A stretch of DNA of 64,000 nucleotides, taken from Taishania pollutisoli. GTDB taxonomy: Bacteria; Bacteroidota; Bacteroidia; Flavobacteriales_D; Crocinitomicaceae. Positions 24,154-32,552 of this stretch are shown piece after piece. The first letter of the stretch is position 1. Each line of letters begins with the position of its first letter. The notes under the pieces are model-generated. The model was given only the letters and a program-made list of their open reading frames with translations, did not search any database and was not told the origin of the DNA. The translations under genes were made by a program, and so were the position numbers. The stretch is from contig NZ_JACVEL010000001.1 of assembly GCF_014518315.1 (NCBI RefSeq), positions 1 through 64,000 of the forward strand. The letters run 5' to 3'.

Positions 24154-26718
24154 TCAATCCAGTTGCTTCAGGTCTTTCTCAAGGCTGGTTAAAATTTCAG
24201 CAACAACCTGTTTCAAACCGGCAATGTGATCGGAAATTTCTTGTTGAGTGAGTTCTTTTTCTTCAGTAATGGATTCCAGGCAACTCAGAATGCGGATTAC
24301 TTCATGCGCTTCCAGCTGACCGAAGGTATTTTTCAGTTTGTGTGCTACTTCACTGATTTGATCCCGGTTTCCCTGTCGGAGAAATTGCTCCATTTCCATC
24401 AGTTCATTTTGGGTTTGGGCAATGAATGTTTCAATAAACATACGCAGTGTCGTTGCATCATTATTGGCAAAGGCGATGAAATTATTCAGCGTATATGCGT
24501 CTGTTTCTGAAACCGGATGTATTGTTTCACCGGTTTCTTCTATGGAGCGACACAGCACCTCGAGCAACTCTTTTTTCTTAAACGGTTTGGGAAGCATTTC
24601 ATACGAAACAGGCTCCTTGATTTCAACGGTTAAATTCCCCGAACAGATGATCAGACGAATGCCCTTGTTCAATATATTCTCATTTCCGTTTAATCGTTCC
24701 ACTAATTCATACCCGCTCATTTCAGGCATATTGAGGTCGAGTATCAGGATGTCAAACTGTTTTTCCTGTAACAACTGCCATGCTTCAACAGAACTATGGC
24801 AAATCGTATACTCAATTCCCCACTGATTAAACAAAGGGGACAGCACAACAGGAATCATTTTATCGTCATCAGCTACCAATAGCTTTTTTCCTTTCAATTG
24901 ACCAACTGCCGCATAATTAATTGTATCCCGCACCGGGTACTCCGCTTCTTTTGCTTTTCGGTAAGGAATCCGGAATGAAAATACAGATCCCTTTCCCGGC
25001 TCGCTTTCCATCCAGATTCTTCCTCCCTGGAGTTCAACTATTTTTTTACTAATCGACAAGCCCAGTCCGGTGCCTCCGAAGTGCCGCTGAATGGCCTGAT
25101 CCGCCTGCGTGAAATCGTTAAATATTTCACTTTGTTTTTCAGCATCAATTCCGATTCCCGTATCTTCGACATCGCAATGAATATAATAACAGCTTCTGGC
25201 TTCTGTGACTGAAACACTGATTTTTATATGTCCTTCATGTGTAAATTTAAGGGAATTACTCAGCAGATTGATCATCAATTGCTTCAATCGAACGGGATCA
25301 CCCAGAAAAAAGGTTTTCTCCGGGATCAATCCATTCCAATTGACCTCAGCAAGCAATTCCAGCCGCTTGTCATTGACTCCGTGCTGAAACATCTGCAATA
25401 CTTCATCAATAATTGATTGAACAGAAAAACCAATCTGTTCAAACTTCAGTAATCCTGCGCCGATTTTCGACAGATCAAGGATGTCATTGACAATATCTCT
25501 CAAATGCTCCGAGGAAGTAATAATGGCATTTAATTTCTCTTTATCTTCACCGGACTCTCTTCTACTTAGTTGTTCTGAAAGTCCGATAATATTGGTAAGT
25601 GGTGTCCGAATTTCATGGCTCATATTGGCAAGAAAGTCCTCTTTGGCTTTTGCAAGTCGTTCCGTTTCAATTTTTTCCTTTTCCAGCATTGCCTTGTAAT
25701 AGCTACTCCTGGAAATATCCGAAAAAACGAAGTGACCAAAGACCAGGGAAATAAACAAACAGACCAACAAAATATATAACAACTGCTTGGAAGCATCTTC
25801 TGCCATGACTTTGGATACTGACAGTTTTTGGTTGATCATTTTTTTATTTTCAACATCGATCACCGATAAAATATGGTTGATCTTCGCAACAAGCAGCGCC
25901 TGTGTTTCCAGCAATTTAAGTTCCGTTGTCCGCAGTTTCTTTTTTTGATAGTTTTTGGTTCGTTCCGCATCAGAAATTGTTTCTTTTACTTTTCCGATCA
26001 ACTCTTCCATTTGCCGGTAATAAGCTGTATCAATCTCTGTATCGACAGAAATTTCGGTAATTGTTTTTGTCAGACCAGTACCTTCATCCGAGGTATTTTT
26101 CCCTTTTTTATCCTTTGATTTTTTCGTTCTTTTTTTGCGCGAAGAGGATTTATCATCCAAACCATTTTCTGTATCAAATGTATTTTCTTCCTTTCGTTCA
26201 GTCGTTTCTTTAATAATCTTAACACTGGAATACGGGATGGATAAATTAGCTTTTGACAGCGAATCTTCTGCCAGTGAGATCAATTGAGAAATCCCATTAA
26301 AATCATTTTTCCGGGACAAATCGTTCAATAAAATCCAGGTATCAATTGAACGCAGGTATTCTTTGAAGTAATGTTTAATGGAATCCGTTCCGGCGTCTTT
26401 CAATTGTTCATTCAGGGTATTGATCTTTTTAGAAACTGCCGCCCGCTCCTGGATGTATCGTTCATAATCTGCTCGCTTAAACGTGTTGGTATAGATTGTC
26501 GAATAGTTATTAATCTGTACAATTCCCCTGGAAATTTCAGTCGCTACTTCCAGCTCCTGGTTGTCTTCACTCATCGTTTCAACAGAATGAATAATGGCGT
26601 CAAAACTTCTGTAAACAAGGAAAACCGAAAGCACAAATACAACCAACATGAAAGAATAACCTGCCGCTACCTTTAATTTGGTTTTCTGTAAATTAAATTG
26701 CTGCGGATTATTCTTCAT
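24154..26718 (-). CDS. Hybrid sensor histidine kinase with receiver and HPt domains
   Basis: An 854-residue membrane kinase. Transmembrane helices lie near 17-36 and 312-332, enclosing a helical extracytoplasmic sensor of about 275 residues with a very basic, low-complexity insert at 188-213. HisKA carries His368 in ANMSHEIRTPL. The ATPase domain shows the N box (NLLSNSLKF), DTGIG and GGTGLGLSI. A receiver follows with Asp661 (LILDLNMPEM) and Lys711, and the C-terminal HPt domain carries His793 (VAHKLKNTFG). This is a full phosphorelay, His-Asp-His, whose last His should phosphorylate a separate receiver; the convergent NtrC-type regulator is the obvious candidate. A TATCTTTA -7-like element lies at 26753-26760 (minus strand). 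Confidence 0.93.
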   Translation of the reverse strand: MKNNPQQFNLQKTKLKVAAGYSFMLVVFVLSVFLVYRSFDAIIHSVETMSEDNQELEVATEISRGIVQINNYSTIYTNTFKRADYERYIQERAAVSKKINTLNEQLKDAGTDSIKHYFKEYLRSIDTWILLNDLSRKNDFNGISQLISLAEDSLSKANLSIPYSSVKIIKETTERKEENTFDTENGLDDKSSSRKKRTKKSKDKKGKNTSDEGTGLTKTITEISVDTEIDTAYYRQMEELIGKVKETISDAERTKNYQKKKLRTTELKLLETQALLVAKINHILSVIDVENKKMINQKLSVSKVMAEDASKQLLYILLVCLFISLVFGHFVFSDISRSSYYKAMLEKEKIETERLAKAKEDFLANMSHEIRTPLTNIIGLSEQLSRRESGEDKEKLNAIITSSEHLRDIVNDILDLSKIGAGLLKFEQIGFSVQSIIDEVLQMFQHGVNDKRLELLAEVNWNGLIPEKTFFLGDPVRLKQLMINLLSNSLKFTHEGHIKISVSVTEARSCYYIHCDVEDTGIGIDAEKQSEIFNDFTQADQAIQRHFGGTGLGLSISKKIVELQGGRIWMESEPGKGSVFSFRIPYRKAKEAEYPVRDTINYAAVGQLKGKKLLVADDDKMIPVVLSPLFNQWGIEYTICHSSVEAWQLLQEKQFDILILDLNMPEMSGYELVERLNGNENILNKGIRLIICSGNLTVEIKEPVSYEMLPKPFKKKELLEVLCRSIEETGETIHPVSETDAYTLNNFIAFANNDATTLRMFIETFIAQTQNELMEMEQFLRQGNRDQISEVAHKLKNTFGQLEAHEVIRILSCLESITEEKELTQQEISDHIAGLKQVVAEILTSLEKDLKQLD

Positions 26719-26819
26719 TAATACGAACCTGGTTTAACATCTGCCCGTGTTAAAGATATTATTTTGCCGGCCATCAGCAAAATTAATTCCATCAACAATT
26801 GTTAAGGAATCTAAAAAAA

Positions 26820-27761
26820 CTATGGTAGTTCTTTGAGGTTATCCAGGGCCCATCGGTGATTTTTTTTGATCGACAGGATTTTAAGGTAATACCTTCTGGC
26901 GGTTGTATATTCTCCGGAAAGATGTGCATCATAAGCCAGGATGGCAAGTTGATCAATTTGCACCAACTTGTAATTCTCCTGCGCCAGATGATTAGACGGA
27001 TCAATGTGAATGGCCGCCTGGTAATATTTTTTTGCTGTGTTCAGTTCATGCTTTTTGTGGTAGGCGATTCCTTTGGTACATTGCCACTGACTGGACCAGG
27101 GAGCATAGAACAATGTGGATGCAGCAATGGAAAAAGGCAATCCGAACAGAAGCAATAACTGCCACCTGATAGTACTCTCTCGCTGACTAATCCCCATCAG
27201 GAATCCCCAGAAAACACCTCCTATCTTTGCTTCAATGGCAATTTCTTCACCAAACAGCTGATTATTCACAATCATGAAAATCAAAAGGAAAAACAAGGCA
27301 ATTCCAAATACATACATGTACTTCATCTTAAAACGCTCATCCCGAAATGACATGATGAGAATTAACACATAAAATCCGAATAACGCACTTGAAATGCCCA
27401 ATCCGGCATCGTCTGTAAGTGTCAATTGGATCATCGATCCGAAAATGGAACTGACCAGTCCGAAAGCAGCCATTTTAACCCATCCGATACGCCGCTCGAT
27501 AAACGCGCCAAACAACCACAAACCAACCAGGTTCGCAAGCAAATGCAATAAATTAATATGAATCAGATTATTGGTAATCACACCATACACATGCCCGGAA
27601 TAAATTTGTGTCGCATACGGAGCTCCGAAATATTCCAGGTACTTCGGGGCCACTTCAATGCTCCCCGAAAGTATAGCCATCACAACATAAACACATAGCA
27701 GCAACAACGAAAACAACGTTGTAAACCAGGGAAAGTGTTTATGCTCTGTAGATTCAATCAT
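26820..27761 (-). CDS. Rhomboid-family membrane protein with TPR tail, catalytic His replaced
   Basis: A 313-residue protein. Residues about 1-240 form a rhomboid-type six-helix core: HINLLHLLANLVGLWLFG matches the HxxxHxxxN helix, and the Ser helix reads GLGISSALFGFY (Ser124 at the nucleophile place). The helix that should carry the catalytic His reads EAKIGGVFWGFLMG, with Lys179 in place of the His in the usual AHxGG. It is therefore probably not a protease, like iRhoms or derlins. About 100 TPR-like residues follow (GIAYHKKHELNTAKKYYQAA). The start at 27761 is chosen because a -7 element at 27778-27785 would put transcription start after the GTG at 27776. Confidence 0.8.
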   Translation of the reverse strand: MIESTEHKHFPWFTTLFSLLLLCVYVVMAILSGSIEVAPKYLEYFGAPYATQIYSGHVYGVITNNLIHINLLHLLANLVGLWLFGAFIERRIGWVKMAAFGLVSSIFGSMIQLTLTDDAGLGISSALFGFYVLILIMSFRDERFKMKYMYVFGIALFFLLIFMIVNNQLFGEEIAIEAKIGGVFWGFLMGISQRESTIRWQLLLLFGLPFSIAASTLFYAPWSSQWQCTKGIAYHKKHELNTAKKYYQAAIHIDPSNHLAQENYKLVQIDQLAILAYDAHLSGEYTTARRYYLKILSIKKNHRWALDNLKELP

Positions 27762-27777
27762 AGTTAGACGACTCACA

Positions 27778-27785
27778 CAAAATTA
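27778..27785 (-). promoter_or_regulatory. -7 promoter element TAATTTTG for the rhomboid-like gene
   Basis: On the minus strand TAATTTTG matches TAnnTTTG exactly. It places transcription start near 27773 and supports the ATG at 27761. It also means this gene can be expressed without the sigma-factor gene upstream. Confidence 0.5.
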
Positions 27786-27837
27786 ACGTATAATTTGATT
27801 CACCGATTGTGTTTGCAGCCTAATATTTCAGAGAATA

Positions 27838-28428
27838 TTAAAAATCGGTCACCAGCTGGTATTTTTCGATCAGTTTTCGCAGGTTAATCAATGCATATCG
27901 CATCCGGCCAAGTGCCGTATTGATACTGATATCTTCCATATCTGCAATTTCCTTGAAAGACATATCCTGGAAAATGCGTTGCTTTAATATTTCGCGTTGG
28001 GAATCCGGCAGGTGTTCAATCAGGTTGACCATCTGGTTTTTTAATTCATCCATTGTAATCTGATCCTGTACATTGAGCTCTTCCAATGCCAGTGTACTGA
28101 AGATGTTAAACTCTTCATTTTTAGAAGAAGTTTCTGAAATCATGCGTACTTTATTCGCCTTTCTGAAGTGATCAATCACCAGATTGTGTGCAATCCGCAT
28201 CACCCAAGGAAGGAATTTTCCATCTTCGTTATAGGAACCCAGTTTGATTGTACGAATGACTTTAATGAATGTCTCCTGAAAGATATCTTCAGCAAGCAAC
28301 TGATCTTTGACTTTTAATAAAATATACCGGTGGATTTTATCCTTGTGACGCATAACCAACACCTCAAAAGCCTTTTCGTTTCCATCGATGTAGTCTCTTA
28401 CCAAGACACTATCGTCTAAATAATTCAT
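27838..28428 (-). CDS. ECF-type RNA polymerase sigma factor
   Basis: A 196-residue sigma-70-family factor of group 4 type. Region 2 spans about residues 15-90 (AEDIFQETFIKVIRT; WVMRIAHNLVIDHFR contacts the -10-like element). Region 4 spans about 130-185 (LPDSQREILKQRIFQDMSFKEIADMEDISINTALGRMRYAL helix-turn-helix). ATG at 28428 is chosen; an ATG at 28434 and a TTG at 28443 are alternatives. No anti-sigma factor gene is adjacent; the neighbour downstream is the rhomboid-like protein. Many Bacteroidota carry one stand-alone factor of this shape, probably a general or stress factor. Confidence 0.9.
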   Translation of the reverse strand: MNYLDDSVLVRDYIDGNEKAFEVLVMRHKDKIHRYILLKVKDQLLAEDIFQETFIKVIRTIKLGSYNEDGKFLPWVMRIAHNLVIDHFRKANKVRMISETSSKNEEFNIFSTLALEELNVQDQITMDELKNQMVNLIEHLPDSQREILKQRIFQDMSFKEIADMEDISINTALGRMRYALINLRKLIEKYQLVTDF

Positions 28429-28596
28429 AGCCATAATACTCAATTTAGGTTTTTGAATCCCTTTTTATAAATTCTTCAACTGTTCAAAATGAGTAAAATC
28501 TGCTATAGGCGATGTTTTATAAATGTTATACGAATTGCTAAGGTAATGCATTTTTTTGAACACGGCTAAAAAAATGTGAAAAAATGTGAAAATAAA

Positions 28597-28614
28597 AGTT
28601 AGCCTTGTCTAACT
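28597..28614. promoter_or_regulatory. Inverted repeat upstream of the ZIP transporter, candidate metal-regulator operator
   Basis: AGTTAG, six bases, CTAACT form a perfect dyad that ends 6 bp before the -7 element. The TTAG-N6-CTAA core recalls sites of DtxR/MntR-type metalloregulators. A repressor bound here would block the promoter, which would suit a metal-uptake gene. Confidence 0.4.
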
Positions 28615-28620
28615 ATTTAT

Positions 28621-28628
28621 TATTTTTG
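28621..28628 (+). promoter_or_regulatory. -7 promoter element TATTTTTG for the ZIP transporter
   Basis: It matches TAnnTTTG and lies 19 bp before the ATG. The nearest TTG is only 13 bp upstream, shorter than the usual 17-23. Confidence 0.5.
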
Positions 28629-28647
28629 CACAAAACACCAGCGACAC

Positions 28648-29472
28648 ATGCACGAGATTTATGAATTCTTCCGGGAAGTACACCCTGTAACGGGAGCCCT
28701 GATCGCAACAACTTTTACATGGCTTGCAACTGCAGCCGGAGCAGCTCTGGTATTTCTTTTTAAAGGAGCAAACCGGGGTGTACTGGACGCCATGTTAGGA
28801 TTCACGGGCGGGGTAATGATTGCTGCCAGTTTCTGGTCGCTTTTAAGCCCTGCAATAGAGTTATCAGAAGAAAGCTACCCGGCGTCACTAAAATGGGTTC
28901 CTGCAGCTGTCGGATTTCTGGCAGGAGCATTGTTTCTGTTTGCGCTGGATAAAAAATTGCCCCACCTTCACATCAATTTTAAGAAAGAAGAAAAGGAAGG
29001 GGTAAAAACACAATTGCATCACACAACCTTAATGGTACTCGCAATCACCCTGCACAACATCCCGGAAGGATTAGCAGTAGGCGTCCTCTTTGGCGCTGCG
29101 GCATCGGGAACAGAAGAAGCATTGATCGCCGCCATCACACTGGCAATCGGTATCGGGATTCAAAATTTCCCGGAAGGGTTTGCCGTCGCAATGCCCCTCC
29201 GAAGAGCAGGCGCATCCCGGTTGAAAAGTTTCTGGTATGGCCAGTTATCTGCAATTGTAGAGCCCATTGCGGGAGTGATCGGAGCACTGGCTGTTATTTA
29301 CATCGAACCGATCCTGCCCTATGCACTGGCATTTGCTGCAGGAGCAATGGTATACGTCGTCGTCGAAGAAGTAATCCCTGAAACACAGCGCGACAAATAC
29401 ACCGACATCGCTGTTTTGGGATTTATCGCCGGATTCACAGTAATGATGATCCTGGATGTTGGATTAGGATAA
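28648..29472 (+). CDS. ZIP-family divalent metal transporter
   Basis: A 274-residue inner-membrane protein with eight predicted helices and a short His-containing loop (LPHLHINF). The metal-binding helices carry the family motifs HNIPEGLAVGVLFG (helix 4) and NFPEGFAVAMP (helix 5). It belongs to the GufA/ZupT branch that imports Zn2+, and in relatives Fe2+ or Mn2+. The usual His of the second motif (HNFPEG) is replaced, the sequence here reading QNFPEG, which could alter metal preference. A dyad and a -7 element lie just upstream; gldD follows 46 bp downstream but has its own promoter. Confidence 0.93.
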   Translation: MHEIYEFFREVHPVTGALIATTFTWLATAAGAALVFLFKGANRGVLDAMLGFTGGVMIAASFWSLLSPAIELSEESYPASLKWVPAAVGFLAGALFLFALDKKLPHLHINFKKEEKEGVKTQLHHTTLMVLAITLHNIPEGLAVGVLFGAAASGTEEALIAAITLAIGIGIQNFPEGFAVAMPLRRAGASRLKSFWYGQLSAIVEPIAGVIGALAVIYIEPILPYALAFAAGAMVYVVVEEVIPETQRDKYTDIAVLGFIAGFTVMMILDVGLG

Positions 29473-29491
29473 AAGAATAATTGTAACTTTG
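29459..29491 (+). promoter_or_regulatory. Promoter of gldD, TTG-N22-TAACTTTG
   Basis: The TTG at 29459-29461 and TAACTTTG at 29484-29491 fit the Bacteroidota -33/-7 pattern, with 22 bp between. The ATG follows 27 bp later. The -33 element lies inside the end of the ZIP gene. Confidence 0.5.
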
Positions 29492-29518
29492 GGAGCAATT
29501 AAAATTCCGTTCAATCTC

Positions 29519-30091
29519 ATGAAAGTCCTGTTAAGCACCTTTGCCCTCTTATGCATCCTGTGGTCCTGCTCAGAAAAGACACCTGTACCTAAGCCTCCGT
29601 TGTACTTGCGTACAGAACTTCCCGAGCACGAATATGTTGTTTTCAGTGACAATTGCCCTTACACCTTTGAAGTATCCAAACTATATACGGTCAAAAGTGT
29701 GCAACCGGGACAAGCGGCAGCGAGTTGCCATAAAGACATTGACCTGGGACCTTTGAACGGCATTATTAATTTCTCCTACATCCATATGACGGAGTCACTT
29801 GGAACTTATGTCAATTACTCCAATGACAAAGTCGGTGAACACAAGATAAAAGCAACCGGTATTGAGACGGAGAACTTCATTTACCCCGAAAAACGGGTAT
29901 TCGGCACAATCTTTAAATTACAGGGAGATGTTGCCACACCATTTCAGTTCTACCTGACGGATTCAACTGAAAATTTCGTGAGCGGGGTTGTTTACTTTAA
30001 CAGTGTCCCCAATTACGATTCACTTCGTCCTTCGTTAAATTACCTGGAAAAAGACCTCTACCACCTGATTAACACATTTGAATGGAAATAA
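29519..30091 (+). CDS. gldD: GldD, gliding motility lipoprotein
   Basis: A 190-residue lipoprotein. The ATG at 29519 opens a lipoprotein signal peptide (LLSTFALLCILWSC, lipobox Cys). The body shows the GldD pattern: LRTELPEHEY near the N-terminus, CPYTFEVSK, the GTIFKLQGDVATPFQFYLTD core, FNSVPNYDSL and the ending LINTFEWK. GldD is needed for gliding motility and for stability of other Gld components in Flavobacterium; its exact biochemical role is unsettled. In many flavobacteria it sits next to gldE; here that neighbour is absent and the gene overlaps folK by 10 bp instead. Confidence 0.88.
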   Translation: MKVLLSTFALLCILWSCSEKTPVPKPPLYLRTELPEHEYVVFSDNCPYTFEVSKLYTVKSVQPGQAAASCHKDIDLGPLNGIINFSYIHMTESLGTYVNYSNDKVGEHKIKATGIETENFIYPEKRVFGTIFKLQGDVATPFQFYLTDSTENFVSGVVYFNSVPNYDSLRPSLNYLEKDLYHLINTFEWK

Positions 30092-30603
30092 AAGCAGCGG
30101 TTGCTTATTTATCCCTGGGAACTAATCTCGGCAACAGGAAACACAATCTTTCCGTTGCAATAAAAACACTGGCAAAAGAAGCCGGATCGATCACACGGGT
30201 TTCTTCCGTCTATGAAAGCAAGGCATGGGGATACAGTTCCACCAACAATTATTACAACTGTTGCATTGCCATCACTACCCCCCTGTCTCCACATAAATTA
30301 CTCGAAATAACCCAAACAATTGAACAATCAATGGGACGGATAAAAACAGCAGAATATGCCGATAGGGTGATTGATATTGACATTTTATTCTATGACAACC
30401 TGATTATCAACGAAACAGCACTGAAAATCCCGCATCCACATCTGGAAAAAAGAGGTTTTGTGCTGTTACCGTTACAAGAGATCGCACCCGATCTCTGTCA
30501 TTATAAACATTTTTTAACAATCGCTCAGTTATGCAGTAACCAGCAACAACTCGGTGAAACTTATAGGGTTGATGGTTTTAAAACCGAAGATATTATTAAT
30601 TGA
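30082..30603 (+). CDS. folK: FolK, HPPK of folate synthesis
   Basis: A 173-residue 2-amino-4-hydroxy-6-hydroxymethyldihydropteridine pyrophosphokinase, which transfers pyrophosphate from ATP to the pterin before joining to p-aminobenzoate. Family signatures are AYLSLGTNLGNR at the N-terminus, VSSVYESKAWG and the metal-binding VIDIDILFYDN near residue 95. Its ATG lies within the last codons of gldD (10-bp overlap), so translation is coupled. Cytosolic, monofunctional, normal length. Confidence 0.94.
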   Translation: MEIKAAVAYLSLGTNLGNRKHNLSVAIKTLAKEAGSITRVSSVYESKAWGYSSTNNYYNCCIAITTPLSPHKLLEITQTIEQSMGRIKTAEYADRVIDIDILFYDNLIINETALKIPHPHLEKRGFVLLPLQEIAPDLCHYKHFLTIAQLCSNQQQLGETYRVDGFKTEDIIN

Positions 30604-30610
30604 CAAAATC

Positions 30611-30641
30611 TTTGGAAAAGAATATTTTTTATTTAGATTTG
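30611..30641 (+). promoter_or_regulatory. Promoter TTTG-N19-TAGATTTG of the OmpA/TPR lipoprotein
   Basis: TTTG at 30611-30614 and TAGATTTG at 30634-30641 match the Bacteroidota consensus at a spacing of 19. It is the best promoter in the window and precedes a gene with the look of high expression. It implies a leader of about 30 bases to the ATG at 30676. Confidence 0.65.
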
Positions 30642-30675
30642 CAAACAATTGGTAAGAATTTATACGTTGAGAATT

Positions 30676-32382
30676 ATGAAAAAACAAAGTATCAAAGGTT
30701 TAGCGTTTATCGCGGTTGCAGGTTCTTTAGTTACAAGCTGTGACTTATTGAAGGACCTGGACTATACAGTTACGCCAGATCCATTAGAAATGCATGGAGA
30801 CTCTGTGAGAGTTAAAGTTGATGTAACATTCCCTGAAAAAGGTATCAAGAAGAAAGTTTCTGCTGAGATCAATCCTTCTATTGCTTCTACACAATTGAAG
30901 CCATTGATGGTTCAAGGAGAGAAAGCAACAGGAAACGGAACTGTTATCCAATATAAAGCCGGAGGAAAAGTTACTTACACCGATGTTGTTCCGTACAAAT
31001 CAGACATGGAAGCGTCTGCATTGTCTGTAACAGGAAAAGTTTTCAAAGGAACAAAAGAAAAAGAACAATTGGATGTGATCAGAATTGCTGACGCTACAAT
31101 TATCACTCCGTACCTGGTTAACAAAGATTTCCGTGTTATTTACGAAGCGGATCAATTCAAGCGCGTTACTGAGGAGAAGCAATTTGCTCAAATCAATTAC
31201 GAAAAAGGAAAATCAAATGTTCGCCCTGCGGAATTGAAAGATAAAGACATCGTTGAATTGCAAAACTGGTTAACAAAAGTTCAACCAAACGCAAAAGTAA
31301 ACATCAAATCAATTGAAATCGTTGGATACGCTTCACCGGAAGGAGAAGAAGACAAAAACAACACTTTGTCAACGGATCGTTCTAACACAGGAAAAGAGAC
31401 GGTTCTTGGGGTAGCGAAAAAAGCGAAAAATGACAAAGCTCAGACAGAGATATTCAGCTTGAAAGGAAGCGGTGAGGACTACGTAGGATTCAAAAGAGAA
31501 TTGCAAGCTTCTAAATTCAACGAAGATGAAAAGAACCTGATCTTGCGTGTTTTAGAAATGTACAAAGATCCTGTTAAACGTGAAGAAGAAATGCGTGCAA
31601 TGGGTAAAACATTTACACAATTGGATAAAGACATCTTCCCGTTATTGCGTCGTTCTGAAATCTACGTTGTATATGATTTGACAGGATATTCTGACGAAGA
31701 ATTGAAAGCTATTTCAGTTTCCAATCCGGATTCTTTGAAATTGGAAGAGTTGTTATTCACAGCAACATTGACAAACGATTTGAATGAGAAATTGAGACTG
31801 TACCAGGTAGCCGCTAAAAACTTCCCGCAGGATCACAGAGCGTTCAACAACATCGGTGCTGTTTATTACGAGCAAAACAAATTGGGTGAAGCAAAAGCAC
31901 AATTTGAAAAAGCAAACGGAATGAAGGACAACGCAATCGCTAAAAACAACCTGGGAGCAATCGCAGGTGTTCAGGGAGACCGAGCGAAAGCAAAACAATT
32001 GTTCGGACAAGCAAACGGAGCTGGTGCTCAGGTAAATTACAACAAAGGAATCCTGGATATTCAGGACGGGAAATATGCATCAGCAGTTTCTAACTTTGGT
32101 TCTGAAGCAACTTTCAACAAAGCGTTGGCTCAATTGTTGAACGGTGATAACGCAGGTGCAACAAAAACAATCGACGGTTCTGACGATGCTGAAAGCGCAC
32201 AAGGTTATTACCTGAAAGCAATCGCAGCGAAGCGTGACAAGAAAGACGCTGAAGCGACAAGCAACATCAGCAAAGCAGCAGCAAAAGACGCTTCTTTCGG
32301 AGAAAGAGCTACACGCGACAGAGAGTTTGTTACTCCTGTAGCAGTAGAAAAAGCAGCGGCGGCAGCAGCTGACAAGAAATAA
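30676..32382 (+). CDS. Lipoprotein with OmpA-like and TPR regions, probably abundant
   Basis: A 568-residue lipoprotein. The ATG at 30676 is used because the upstream TTG at 30649 lacks support; it opens a signal peptide with a lipobox (SLVTSC). A beta-rich region follows (about 23-165), then an OmpA-like segment (INYEKGKSNVRP, IVGYASPEGEE) normally used to bind peptidoglycan, and TPR-like repeats from about 355 (FPQDHRAFNNIGAVYYEQNK). The C-terminus is very Ala/Lys-rich. Codon choice differs from neighbours, with many GCT, GTT and AAA codons, as in highly expressed genes. PorE-type T9SS proteins have similar modules but this is not established as one. It may link outer membrane and cell wall. 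Confidence 0.82.
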   Translation: MKKQSIKGLAFIAVAGSLVTSCDLLKDLDYTVTPDPLEMHGDSVRVKVDVTFPEKGIKKKVSAEINPSIASTQLKPLMVQGEKATGNGTVIQYKAGGKVTYTDVVPYKSDMEASALSVTGKVFKGTKEKEQLDVIRIADATIITPYLVNKDFRVIYEADQFKRVTEEKQFAQINYEKGKSNVRPAELKDKDIVELQNWLTKVQPNAKVNIKSIEIVGYASPEGEEDKNNTLSTDRSNTGKETVLGVAKKAKNDKAQTEIFSLKGSGEDYVGFKRELQASKFNEDEKNLILRVLEMYKDPVKREEEMRAMGKTFTQLDKDIFPLLRRSEIYVVYDLTGYSDEELKAISVSNPDSLKLEELLFTATLTNDLNEKLRLYQVAAKNFPQDHRAFNNIGAVYYEQNKLGEAKAQFEKANGMKDNAIAKNNLGAIAGVQGDRAKAKQLFGQANGAGAQVNYNKGILDIQDGKYASAVSNFGSEATFNKALAQLLNGDNAGATKTIDGSDDAESAQGYYLKAIAAKRDKKDAEATSNISKAAAKDASFGERATRDREFVTPVAVEKAAAAAADKK

Positions 32383-32400
32383 AAGCACGTATTTACGATA

Positions 32401-32436
32401 AAAAATCCCGCTGAATAAATTTCAGCGGGATTTTTG
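32401..32436 (+). terminator. Rho-independent terminator
   Basis: AAAAATCCCGCTGAA and TTCAGCGGGATTTTT form a perfect 15-bp stem with a five-base loop, followed by more T. It directly follows the OmpA/TPR lipoprotein gene. Confidence 0.95.
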
Positions 32437-32487
32437 TTTTCATACAAATTTCATTAACCTTTAATATGTTAATAAATTTACGTCGTA

Positions 32488-32521
32488 TTTGATTTTAATC
32501 GTGCGATTCTGCTTACATTTG
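32488..32521 (+). promoter_or_regulatory. Promoter TTTG-N22-TACATTTG of the SPT-like gene
   Basis: TTTG at 32488-32491 and TACATTTG at 32514-32521 give a 22-bp spacing. The start codon follows 31 bp later. Confidence 0.5.
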
Positions 32522-32552
32522 TCCCATCATTTTAAATTGTAAATTAATAGAT

